DNA from: Pseudomonas sp. Gutcm_11s
Lineage (GTDB): Bacteria; Pseudomonadota; Gammaproteobacteria; Pseudomonadales; Pseudomonadaceae
Assembly: GCF_028649395.1 (NCBI RefSeq)
Contig: NZ_JAQSUW010000014.1
Coordinates: 728,315-792,314 of the forward strand
Reading direction: 5' to 3'
Length of the DNA stretch: 64,000 nucleotides
The position numbers and the translations under genes were made by a program. The notes below the pieces were generated by a model, which saw only the letters and a list, made by a program, of their open reading frames with translations, made no database searches and was not told where the DNA came from. Numbering within the stretch: the first letter of the stretch is position 1; every line of letters starts with the position of its first letter. Below are positions 16,383-28,473 of this stretch, in pieces.

Positions 16383-17309
16383 ATGGATATCGATCTGCTG
16401 TCCAACATCCTCTATGCCATGGTGCGCTGCGGCACCCCGCTGCTGCTGGTCGCCCTCGGCGAGCTGGTGTGCGAGAAGAGTGGCGTCCTCAACCTCGGCC
16501 AGGAAGGCATGATGCTGTTCGGCGCGGTGATCGGCTTCATCGTCGCCTTCGCCAGCGGCAACCTGTGGCTCGGCGTACTGCTGGCGTGCCTGGCCGGCAT
16601 GCTGCTGTCCTCGCTGTTCGCCCTGGTGGCGCTGGGCTGCCAGGCCAACCAGGTGGCCACGGGCCTGGCGCTGACTATCTTCGGCGTCGGCCTGTCGGCC
16701 TTCGTCGGCGCCGCCTGGGTCGGCAAACCGCTGACCGGCTTCGAGCCGGTGGCCATCCCGCTGCTGGCCGACATTCCGCTGATCGGCCACATGCTGTTCA
16801 ACCAGGACGTGCTGGTCTACCTGTCCTTCGCCCTGTTCGCGCTGATCGCCTGGGTACTGCTGAAGAGCCGCATCGGCCTGATCCTCCAGGCCGTCGGCGA
16901 GAACCCGGACGCGGCCAGCGCCATGGGCCTGCCGGTGCTGCGCGTGCGCACCCTGGCCGTGCTGTTCGGCGGCGCCATGGCCGGCCTGGCCGGTGGCTAC
17001 CTGTCGCTGGCCTACACGCCGATGTGGGCGGAGAACATGACCGCCGGGCGCGGCTGGATCGCCCTGGCGCTGGTGGTATTCGCCAGCTGGCGAGTGTTCC
17101 GCGTGCTGCTCGGCGCCTACCTGTTCGGCCTGGCCAGCATCCTCCACCTGGTCGCGCAGGGCATCGGCATCAGCGTGCCGTCCAACCTGCTGGCGATGCT
17201 GCCCTACGTGGCGACCATCCTGGTGCTGGTGGTGCTCTCGCGCGATGCGATCAAGACCCGTCTGTACGCCCCGGTTTCCCTCGGCCAGCCGTGGAAGGCG
17301 GGCCACTGA
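16383..17309 (+). CDS. ABC importer permease 2 (nucleoside/BMP type)
   Basis: 308 aa, eight to nine membrane helices. It carries CEKSGVLNLGQEGMMLFGAV near residue 35, the same E-G motif as in permease 1, then GCQANQVATGLALTIFGVGL and LLKSRIGLILQAVGENPDAA, the cytoplasmic coupling loop (EN-P-D-A-A). It is shorter than permease 1, as usual in these heterodimeric pairs. GGAGTACCC precedes the ATG. The binding-protein gene follows after 212 bases that hold a hairpin and one or two RutR-like sites. Confidence 0.9.
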   Translation: MDIDLLSNILYAMVRCGTPLLLVALGELVCEKSGVLNLGQEGMMLFGAVIGFIVAFASGNLWLGVLLACLAGMLLSSLFALVALGCQANQVATGLALTIFGVGLSAFVGAAWVGKPLTGFEPVAIPLLADIPLIGHMLFNQDVLVYLSFALFALIAWVLLKSRIGLILQAVGENPDAASAMGLPVLRVRTLAVLFGGAMAGLAGGYLSLAYTPMWAENMTAGRGWIALALVVFASWRVFRVLLGAYLFGLASILHLVAQGIGISVPSNLLAMLPYVATILVLVVLSRDAIKTRLYAPVSLGQPWKAGH

Positions 17310-17365
17310 ACATGGGCGCCGGACTGCACCAGATTCACGCCGCAGCTCGTCACGGCGCGCCAGTT

Positions 17366-17381
17366 TTGACCATTTCGCCAA
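17366..17381. promoter_or_regulatory. RutR-like operator upstream of the binding-protein gene (site 1)
   Basis: TTGACCA-TT-TCGCCAA: the left half is a perfect RutR half-site and the right half differs at two positions. It lies 140 bases before the binding-protein start, directly beside the hairpin at 17382-17410. Confidence 0.55.
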
Positions 17382-17410
17382 CTTCTGCGCCAGCCGTTAC
17401 GGCGCAGAAG
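17382..17410 (+). other. Intercistronic hairpin between permease 2 and the binding-protein gene
   Basis: CTTCTGCGCC at 17382-17391 and GGCGCAGAAG at 17401-17410 form a perfect 10-bp stem with a 9-base loop. No T-run follows directly; a run of six T comes only at 17434. It could stabilise or partly terminate the upstream message, so that the binding protein is made in excess from its own promoter. Confidence 0.6.
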
Positions 17411-17437
17411 CCCGAAGCAACACGCAACAGCGCTTTT

Positions 17438-17453
17438 TTGTCTTTCTGGTCAA
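17438..17453. promoter_or_regulatory. Possible second RutR-like site before the binding-protein gene
   Basis: TTGTCTT-TC-TGGTCAA: the right half is a perfect half-site and the left half matches at four of seven. It lies 68 bases before the binding-protein start. Weaker than the other sites and offered only as a candidate. Confidence 0.35.
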
Positions 17454-17521
17454 TTTATTGCATTGAGCACAAGGCCCTCAGAGGCCACTACAACAACCCG
17501 CTACGGAGCACAGCAACCCCT

Positions 17522-18604
17522 ATGTCCACCACTTCCCTGAAGAGCCTGGTTTGCGGCATCGCCGCCGCCATCGGCCTGAGCGCTACCCTCTCCGCCTCCG
17601 CCGCGGACCCGCTGAAGGTCGGCTTCGTCTACGTCGGCCCGATCGGTGACCACGGCTGGACCTACCAGCACGAACAGGGCCGTCAGGCGCTGATCAAGCA
17701 GTTCGGCGACAAGGTCGAGACCAGCTTCGTCGAGAACGTGGCCGAAGGCGCCGACGCCGAGCGCGTGATCCGCAACATGGCCAAGGGCGGCTACGACCTG
17801 GTGTTCACCACCTCGTTCGGCTACATGAACCCCACTGCCAAGGTCGCCAAGCAGTTCCCCAAGGTCACCTTCGAGCACGCCACCGGCTACAAGCAGGACA
17901 AGAACCTCGGCACCTACCTGTCGACCTCCTATGAAGGCCGTTACGTCGGTGGCTACCTGGCCGCCAAGATGACCAAGACCAAGAAGATCGGCTACATCGC
18001 CTCCTTCCCGATCCCGGAAGTGATCCGCGACATCAACTCGATCCAGCTGGCGCTGAACAAGTACAACCCGGGCACCGAGATCAAGGTGGTGTGGGTCAAC
18101 TCCTGGTTCGATCCGGGCAAGGAAGCCGACGCCGCCAACGCGCTGATCGACCAGGGCGTGGACGTGGTGTTCCAGCACACCGACAGCCCGGCGCCGATCC
18201 AGACCGCCGAGCGTCGCGGCGTGTACGCCGTCGGCTACGCCTCGGACATGGCCCACTTCGGCCCGAAAGCCGTGCTGACCTCCATCGTCAACAACTGGGG
18301 CCCGCACTACATCAAGAGCGCCCAGGCGGTCATGGATGGCAACTGGAAGTCGCAGGACTACTGGGGCGGCCTGGCCGAAGGCACCATCGAACTGCCGATC
18401 AACGACCTGGTACCGGCCGACGTGAAAGCCGAGGCCGAGAAGATCATCGCCGACATCAAGGCCGGTACCTTCCACCCGTTCACCGGCCCGATCATGGACC
18501 AGAGCGGCACGGTCAAGATCGCCGAGGGCGCTGTGGCCAGCAACGCCGAACTGGCGGGCATGAACTACTACGTCAAGGGCATCACCGCCGAACTGCCGAA
18601 GTAA
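17522..18604 (+). CDS. BMP-family substrate-binding protein of the purine ABC importer
   Basis: 360 aa with a cleavable signal peptide (MSTTSLKSLVCGIAAAIGLS, then cleavage after SASA). There is no lipobox cysteine at the cleavage site, so the protein is probably free in the periplasm. BMP/PnrA pattern: KVGFVYVGPIGDHGWTYQHE near residue 30 (the D-x-GW strand that packs on the base), YDLVFTTSFGYMNP near residue 95, and DVVFQHTDSPAPIQTAERRG near residue 215. PnrA proteins bind purine nucleosides; relatives next to adenine deaminase may bind free bases. It follows the two permeases, separated by a hairpin and RutR-like sites. Confidence 0.92.
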   Translation: MSTTSLKSLVCGIAAAIGLSATLSASAADPLKVGFVYVGPIGDHGWTYQHEQGRQALIKQFGDKVETSFVENVAEGADAERVIRNMAKGGYDLVFTTSFGYMNPTAKVAKQFPKVTFEHATGYKQDKNLGTYLSTSYEGRYVGGYLAAKMTKTKKIGYIASFPIPEVIRDINSIQLALNKYNPGTEIKVVWVNSWFDPGKEADAANALIDQGVDVVFQHTDSPAPIQTAERRGVYAVGYASDMAHFGPKAVLTSIVNNWGPHYIKSAQAVMDGNWKSQDYWGGLAEGTIELPINDLVPADVKAEAEKIIADIKAGTFHPFTGPIMDQSGTVKIAEGAVASNAELAGMNYYVKGITAELPK

Positions 18605-18651
18605 CCGGCCAACGGGGGCGCCAGGCGCCCCCGAACTGCCGTAGAATTCCG

Positions 18652-18678
18652 CCGCCGCGCACCCCGCGTGGCGGTTTT
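18652..18678 (+). terminator. Rho-independent terminator of the ABC/BMP transcript
   Basis: Positions 18652-18660 pair with 18666-18674 (nine pairs, one G-U) around an ACCCC loop, followed by TTTT. A second strong hairpin without a T-run lies before it (GGGGGCGCC at 18614-18622 with GGCGCCCCC at 18624-18632), and a third after it (GGCCGACC at 18724-18731 with GGTCGGCC at 18735-18742). The 230-base gap 18605-18834 is therefore heavily structured and also contains the oxygenase leader; I found no RutR-like site in it. Confidence 0.65.
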
Positions 18679-18834
18679 ACTGAAGACGTGCTGCCGTCCC
18701 TCCTCCGGGAGAACCGCGCACAGGGCCGACCCAAGGTCGGCCTCTTCGCTGCATGGGTACGAGAAGACTCGCAGCAACCCGGACCGCGCTCACCCGCCAG
18801 ACCGGCGCCGCGGACCGTACTTCTTGGAGCCAGC

Positions 18835-19800
18835 ATGAACACCCTGCCCATCATCGATATCGCCCCCCTTTACCAGGACGACCAGGCCGCCCGGCTCGAA
18901 GTCGCCCGGCAGATCGACCACGCCTGCCGCGAATGGGGCTTCTACTACATCAAAGGCCACCCGATTCCTGACGCGCGCATCGCCGAGCTGAAGGCCGCCG
19001 CCGTGGACTTCTTCGCCCGCCCGGCCGAGGAAAAACTGCGCATCGACATCACCCAGACCGCGCACCATCGCGGCTATGGCGCCATCGCTACCGAGCAGCT
19101 CGACCCGAGCAAGCCAAGCGACTTAAAGGAAACCTTCGACATGGGTTTCCACATGGACGCTGCGCACCCCGACGTGCTCGCCGGCAAGGCGCTGCGCGGC
19201 CCCAACCGGCACCCGCAGATCGCCGGCTGGGAAGCGCTGATGCAGCAGCACTACCTGGACATGCACGAGCTGTCGCTGACCCTGCTGCGCGCCATGGCTG
19301 AAGCCCTGGGCATCGAGGATGACTTCTTCGACCAGCGTTTCGCCGACCCGATCAGCGTGTTCCGCATGATCCACTACCCGCCACGCCAGACCGCCAGCAG
19401 CGCCGAGCAGCAAGGCGCCGGCGCCCATACCGACTATGGCTGCGTGACCCTGCTGTACCAGGACAACGCCGGCGGCCTGCAGGTGCAGGACGTGCGCGGC
19501 GAGTGGATCGACGCGCCGCCGGTGGAAGGCACCTACGTGGTCAACATCGGCGACATGATGGCGCGCTGGAGCAACGACCGGTACAAGTCGACCCCGCACC
19601 GGGTGATCAGCCCGCTGGGCGTCGACCGCTACTCCATGCCGTTCTTCGCCGAGCCGCACCCGGACACCGAGATCAGCTGCCTGCCAGGCTGCTTCGACGC
19701 GAACAACCCGCCCAAGTACGCACCGATCTCCTGCAGCGACTACATGCTGTCGCGCTTCGCCGACACCTATGCTTACCGACGTCAGGAGGCCACCGCCTGA
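18835..19800 (+). CDS. 2-oxoglutarate/Fe(II) oxygenase (IPNS-like family) in the purine cluster
   Basis: 321 aa from ATG 18835 (TTGGAG 8 bases upstream). The N-terminal DIOX_N part has PIIDIAPLY and ACREWGFYYIKGHPIPDARI. The double-stranded beta-helix core carries the iron triad His198-x-Asp200 (GAHTDYG) and His255 (STPHRVI), and the co-substrate pair Arg265-x-Ser267 (DRYSMPFF). All catalytic residues are present. Such enzymes hydroxylate or desaturate small molecules using oxygen and 2-oxoglutarate. It lies between a purine-type importer and adenine deaminase, so a purine (for example hypoxanthine, xanthine or an alkylated base) is the obvious candidate substrate; that is inference. A homologue sits next to adenine deaminase in P. 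aeruginosa, as I recall. Confidence 0.88.
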   Translation: MNTLPIIDIAPLYQDDQAARLEVARQIDHACREWGFYYIKGHPIPDARIAELKAAAVDFFARPAEEKLRIDITQTAHHRGYGAIATEQLDPSKPSDLKETFDMGFHMDAAHPDVLAGKALRGPNRHPQIAGWEALMQQHYLDMHELSLTLLRAMAEALGIEDDFFDQRFADPISVFRMIHYPPRQTASSAEQQGAGAHTDYGCVTLLYQDNAGGLQVQDVRGEWIDAPPVEGTYVVNIGDMMARWSNDRYKSTPHRVISPLGVDRYSMPFFAEPHPDTEISCLPGCFDANNPPKYAPISCSDYMLSRFADTYAYRRQEATA

Positions 19801-19806
19801 GAACCA

Positions 19807-21011
<1,205 letters not shown>

Positions 21012-21188
21012 CCCGCGATGGCGCAGCAACGCGCCATCCTGAAGCAGCAAAGACCTCGACCAACGCCTTCGCCACGGCCGCCAGCAGCGGCCGCGAGAAG
21101 GCTTTGAGCGTGACGCCGGAGCGGGCAGCCCGGTGTTACGCCGAGAAACCGGCAAGAAGGGGAAAAATCCGAGAAAAAGCCTGTTTTC

Positions 21189-21252
21189 TGTCCCGCGGGA
21201 CAAGAACTGGCGCCGTTCTTGCTCAGCAGTGAAAGCCTGACCAATTCGACAG
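21189..21252. promoter_or_regulatory. Palindromes and RutR-like site before the Tsx-like channel gene
   Basis: TGTCCCGCGGGACA at 21189-21202 is a perfect palindrome; AAGAAC at 21202-21207 pairs with GTTCTT at 21215-21220 around GGCGCC. At 21237-21252 comes CTGACCA-AT-TCGACAG, with a good left RutR half-site (six of seven) but a poor right half, 40 bases before the start codon. The 280-base gap 21012-21291 otherwise holds only the hairpin after adenine deaminase. The two palindromes could be operators or an RNA stem. Confidence 0.4.
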
Positions 21253-21291
21253 GTTCAACACATAAAACATTAATAATTCCAGGAGCACTCG

Positions 21292-22083
21292 ATGAATCGC
21301 ACCACCACCTCCCTGCTGCTGGCCGGCAGCCTGTTGGCAACCGGTCAGGCCATGGCCGGCGACCTGTTGCTGTGGCAGGACAACAGCCTGACCTACCTCA
21401 ACGGCATCGACTTCAAGATCGACCCGCCCAAGCAGCAGACCGTGACCTTCGAGCACGCCAGCGGCTGGAGCTTCGGTGACCTGTTCGTCTTCGTCGATGG
21501 CATCAAGTACAACACCGAGGCCACCAACGGCGCCGGTGACGGCCACACCTTCTATGGCGAGATCAGCCCGCGTCTGTCGTTCGGCAAGATCAGCGGCGCC
21601 GACCTGTCGTTCGGCCCGATCAAGGACGTGCTGCTGGCCGCCACCTACGAGTTCGGCGAAGACGACGTCGACTCCTACCTGATCGGCCCGGCCGTGGACC
21701 TGAACATCCCCGGCTTCGACTACTTCCAGCTGAACACCTACCTGCGCACCACCGACGGCAAGCGCGACGGCGACAACGTCTGGCAGATCACCCCGGTGTG
21801 GAGCTACACCATCCCGGTCGGCAACTCCAACGTGGTGATCGACGGCTTCATGGACTGGGTCGTGGACAACGACGACAGCTACCACGCCAACCTGCACTTC
21901 AACCCGCAGATCAAGTACGACCTGGCCAAGGCCCTGGGCTGGGGCGAGAAGTTCTACGTAGGCGTGGAATACGACTACTGGAGCGACAAGTACGGCATCG
22001 ACGACGACAGCTTCCTCGGCGACGACATCCTCGGTGGCACCGACCAGAGCGCCATCAGCCTGCTGGCCAAAGTGCACTTCTAA
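21292..22083 (+). CDS. Tsx-like outer-membrane nucleoside channel
   Basis: 263 aa with a signal peptide (cleavage after AMA, before GDLLLWQDNS). The mature part is made of alternating beta strands with aromatic girdles and ends in Phe (LLAKVHF), the outer-membrane assembly signal. The start LLLWQDNSLTYLNG and the motifs FEHASGWSFGDLFVFVDGIK and YGEISPRLSFGKI are those of the Tsx/OmpK family, which lets nucleosides through the outer membrane. Its place after adenine deaminase and the importer suggests it is the outer-membrane entry of the same route. AGGAG precedes the ATG; a terminator follows. Confidence 0.85.
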   Translation: MNRTTTSLLLAGSLLATGQAMAGDLLLWQDNSLTYLNGIDFKIDPPKQQTVTFEHASGWSFGDLFVFVDGIKYNTEATNGAGDGHTFYGEISPRLSFGKISGADLSFGPIKDVLLAATYEFGEDDVDSYLIGPAVDLNIPGFDYFQLNTYLRTTDGKRDGDNVWQITPVWSYTIPVGNSNVVIDGFMDWVVDNDDSYHANLHFNPQIKYDLAKALGWGEKFYVGVEYDYWSDKYGIDDDSFLGDDILGGTDQSAISLLAKVHF

Positions 22084-22100
22084 GCACGCGCCGCAGCATG

Positions 22101-22128
22101 AAAAAGCCCGCCAATCGGCGGGCTTTTT
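22101..22128 (+). terminator. Bidirectional Rho-independent terminator
   Basis: A-run, GCCCGCC at 22106-22112, AATC loop, GGCGGGC at 22117-22123, then five T. It separates the plus-strand channel gene from the convergent cti gene. Confidence 0.9.
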
Positions 22129-22136
22129 CATTGCAC

Positions 22137-24413
22137 TCAGAGGTTGCGGTAGCGGTTCATGTCCAGCACACCGGCTTCAGTCGGTTCGGTCTCCCGGATG
22201 TAGGCCGACAGGTCATGGAAGTAGCGCCAGAACTCGGGATGGCTGCGGCGGATGCCCCAGCGCTCCACCAGCTTGTCGAACGCCTGCGGGTCACGCACCT
22301 GCTCCATGGTCGAGACAAACTCCGGCACCTCGCTCGCGCGCAGGCTGAACATGAAGTTGGGGTAGCTGGTGAGCACGCCCGGATAGACCGTCAGGGTGTC
22401 CAGCCCCGGCTGGTAGCGCAGCGATTCGCCGGTCATGAAGGCCACGTTGCTGTGCGCACGGTTGCGCAACAGGCTGTAGACCTCGCGCTGGCCGTCGGCG
22501 CGCTCGACGCGCAGCAGGGTCGTCTCGGGCAGCTGGTCGATCACCTTGAGTCCACCGGCCGGGCGCCCGGTCAGGCGGCTCAGAGCTTGCTCGGCATCCT
22601 CCAGGTCGGCCGGTAGGCCTGGCCTGTGACAATCGGCGCCCTCGCAGCGGTTGATCGGGTCGATCCGTGCGTTGAGGTCGGCATAGCGCGCCAGCAGCGC
22701 CTGGGCGAAAGCGCCCTTGGCCCCCTGTTCCGGCAGCGCGATACCGCTCGCCGTGTCGAAATCGGCCTCGGTGTAGTCCAGCCACATCTTCAGCTTGCCG
22801 CTGTTCTGGTACCAGTCGTCCAGGTAGCCCTGGCGCGAATCCGGCGGCAGCAGGCGGAGGAAGTTCAGCTCGGCGCCGTTGCGGATCAGGTCGAAGTACA
22901 GCCGCGTCTGCGCCTGGTGCGCGACGTTGCCGAACACGTCGAAGTTGACCACCAGTTGGTAGTAGGTGCGCTCCAGCAGCGGGTAGTCCATCAGCCACAT
23001 CGTCTGCGGGATCTCGCCGATCAGGCCCTTGCGCACCATGGCGCTGTCGTGATGGCGGTAGATCGACAGCAATGCGTTGTCATTGCCGTCCCACAGGGTC
23101 GACCAGCCCGGCAGCGGCGCGTCGGCATAGGCCTCGCGGCGCAGGTCTTCGTACTCGTTGCGCTTGTCGCGATAGGCCTTCCACAGGCCTGGCAGGTCGC
23201 TGATCTCGTCGAACTGGCCGGGCATGGCCAGCAGCGGCGTGGCCTGGCCGCGGTACTCTGCATCGGTGATGTAGAGGTCGTGCCGCGGGTCCTGGAACAG
23301 CGCCCAGAAGTTGTCGCGAATCACGTCGGTGGCGATCTGCCCGCGGCACACCGGGCCACGGATGAAGGTGCGCACGAAGTACTCGGCGTTATCCAGCATG
23401 AACTGGTAGCGCGCCTGGGCGGGAATCGCCTGGAAGGTCTCGAAGGGATTGGCGCGGCGCTGGGCGCCGTAGCCGGGCACAGCATCCACCTTCCAGTCGC
23501 CGGCGTAGAACAGCTCACGGGTGTGCGCGAGCTTCTTGGCGCTGAGTGGGTAGGTAATGTGGGTCTTGTGCACGATCACGCCCTGGATCGGCCATAGGCG
23601 GTAGTACACCTGGGTGCCCGGGTCCTCGTTGGGCCGGCGCGTGGCGATGGGGTCGATCGGCTGGCCGCTCGGCGTACGCGAGCGCACCAGCTGGAAGAAG
23701 TGCCCCGGCTCGCCGCCCTCGAAGTACAGGTGAGCGAGGAACAGGTGCTCGAACAGCCAGCGGTTGACCAGGCTCTCCCGCGCGCCAGGCGCATTGAGGA
23801 AGGCCTCCCAGTCGGCCAGCTGCTTCTGCTCCACGGCCGAGGGTTGCAGCGCCTGCTCCTCCACCGGTGCGCCCTCCTTCAGCCATCGCTGCAGGGTGGC
23901 GTACTCGGCATCGCTGAGGCCGGCAACGGCGAAGGGCATGCCGGCATGAGCGAACTTCTTGGCATAGGCATCGAACTCGCCGGGCAGCGGGCACTGGTTC
24001 TCCCGGTCGATATCGATGTCCAGGTCCTCCGGCAGCTTGGCGTTGGGCGTCGGCGGGTTGCTGCGCCCCAGCTCCAGCATGCGGGTGATCAGCGCAGCCT
24101 GCCCGCCCTGCGGGTCGAGCACCGATTGGAAGCCCTTGTCACGCCAGGCCGCCTCGCCATGGGCATCGAAGTACAGGCGGGTGGACGGTTGCGCCTTGGT
24201 GCGGCCGCCGTCATACACCGGCAGCTTGCTGGCGCCGCGCAGCACACCTTCGCCACTGCCCAGGTTGAGCTGGCAGGGCGAGTCATAGCAGGCGTGGCAG
24301 GCCACGCACTTGTTGGTCAGGATCGGCTGGACATCTCGGCTGTAGGAGACCGGCTCGGCAGCGAACAACGGCGCACACAGCAGCGCCAGCGGGGCGAGAA
24401 AACGACGGGGCAT
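22137..24413 (-). CDS. cti: Fatty acid cis/trans isomerase Cti
   Basis: 758 aa from ATG 24413 (AAGGA 8 bases upstream). Cti is a periplasmic c-type-haem protein that turns cis double bonds of membrane phospholipid acyl chains into trans ones, an immediate response to solvents and heat in Pseudomonas. The signal peptide is MPRRFLAPLALLCAPLFA, and the haem site is CVACHAC near residue 36 (CxxCH). Full length for the family. It is divergent from metH, as in other Pseudomonas. Because activity is regulated mostly through membrane access, strong transcriptional control is not expected; one palindrome lies in the shared upstream gap. Confidence 0.93.
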   Translation of the reverse strand: MPRRFLAPLALLCAPLFAAEPVSYSRDVQPILTNKCVACHACYDSPCQLNLGSGEGVLRGASKLPVYDGGRTKAQPSTRLYFDAHGEAAWRDKGFQSVLDPQGGQAALITRMLELGRSNPPTPNAKLPEDLDIDIDRENQCPLPGEFDAYAKKFAHAGMPFAVAGLSDAEYATLQRWLKEGAPVEEQALQPSAVEQKQLADWEAFLNAPGARESLVNRWLFEHLFLAHLYFEGGEPGHFFQLVRSRTPSGQPIDPIATRRPNEDPGTQVYYRLWPIQGVIVHKTHITYPLSAKKLAHTRELFYAGDWKVDAVPGYGAQRRANPFETFQAIPAQARYQFMLDNAEYFVRTFIRGPVCRGQIATDVIRDNFWALFQDPRHDLYITDAEYRGQATPLLAMPGQFDEISDLPGLWKAYRDKRNEYEDLRREAYADAPLPGWSTLWDGNDNALLSIYRHHDSAMVRKGLIGEIPQTMWLMDYPLLERTYYQLVVNFDVFGNVAHQAQTRLYFDLIRNGAELNFLRLLPPDSRQGYLDDWYQNSGKLKMWLDYTEADFDTASGIALPEQGAKGAFAQALLARYADLNARIDPINRCEGADCHRPGLPADLEDAEQALSRLTGRPAGGLKVIDQLPETTLLRVERADGQREVYSLLRNRAHSNVAFMTGESLRYQPGLDTLTVYPGVLTSYPNFMFSLRASEVPEFVSTMEQVRDPQAFDKLVERWGIRRSHPEFWRYFHDLSAYIRETEPTEAGVLDMNRYRNL

Positions 24414-24464
24414 GGCAAAGTCCTTATGCAACGACAGGGCATTGTAGGGCTATGACAGCGAAAC

Positions 24465-24479
24465 GGCTCAATATGAGCC
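24465..24479. promoter_or_regulatory. Palindrome between cti and metH
   Basis: GGCTCA-ATA-TGAGCC, a perfect 6-3-6 inverted repeat, 89 bases before the metH start and 51 before the cti start. It looks like a dimeric repressor or activator site. I saw no cobalamin riboswitch in the 155-base gap. Confidence 0.45.
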
Positions 24480-24568
24480 ATTTTCATGCAGATCGTGCAA
24501 GCGTCTGAGAGCCATGCAGCTTTGCTATCATCCACGGCCTTTCTATACCGCTCACCCAGGTAGTCTCC

Positions 24569-28279
<3,711 letters not shown>

Positions 28280-28294
28280 GAGCAGACTGCAGAA

Positions 28295-28320
28295 ATGAGG
28301 CCCGCAATTGCGGGCCTCAT
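28295..28320 (+). terminator. Terminator-like palindrome after metH
   Basis: A perfect 26-bp palindrome: ATGAGGCCCGCAA at 28295-28307 and its complement to 28320. The T-run that follows is poor (CATTGCAT), so termination may be partial. Confidence 0.6.
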
Positions 28321-28473
28321 TGCATGTAAGGGCAATACCACGCGCTTCCTAGCCCTGTTCCGTTGCTTCACCGGGTGCGGCCCCTAGTCACTACCACTGA
28401 AACACCCCGCCAGATACCTTGTCTCGCCGAGCCAACATCACTACCGTCGACACTTTCATTGGGACAGGCGCAC

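Noticed and set aside
15324..17381. Long minus-strand frame opposite the ABC permeases
   Set aside because: Gln/His/Glu/Ala-rich translation without motifs; a shadow of the real genes.
13719..18604. Ribose or galactose importer
   Set aside because: The binding protein is BMP/PnrA type and the neighbours are purine enzymes, so a nucleoside/nucleobase importer fits better.
24414..24568. Cobalamin riboswitch before metH
   Set aside because: No B12-box pattern or suitable stem array in the 155-base gap; only a short palindrome.
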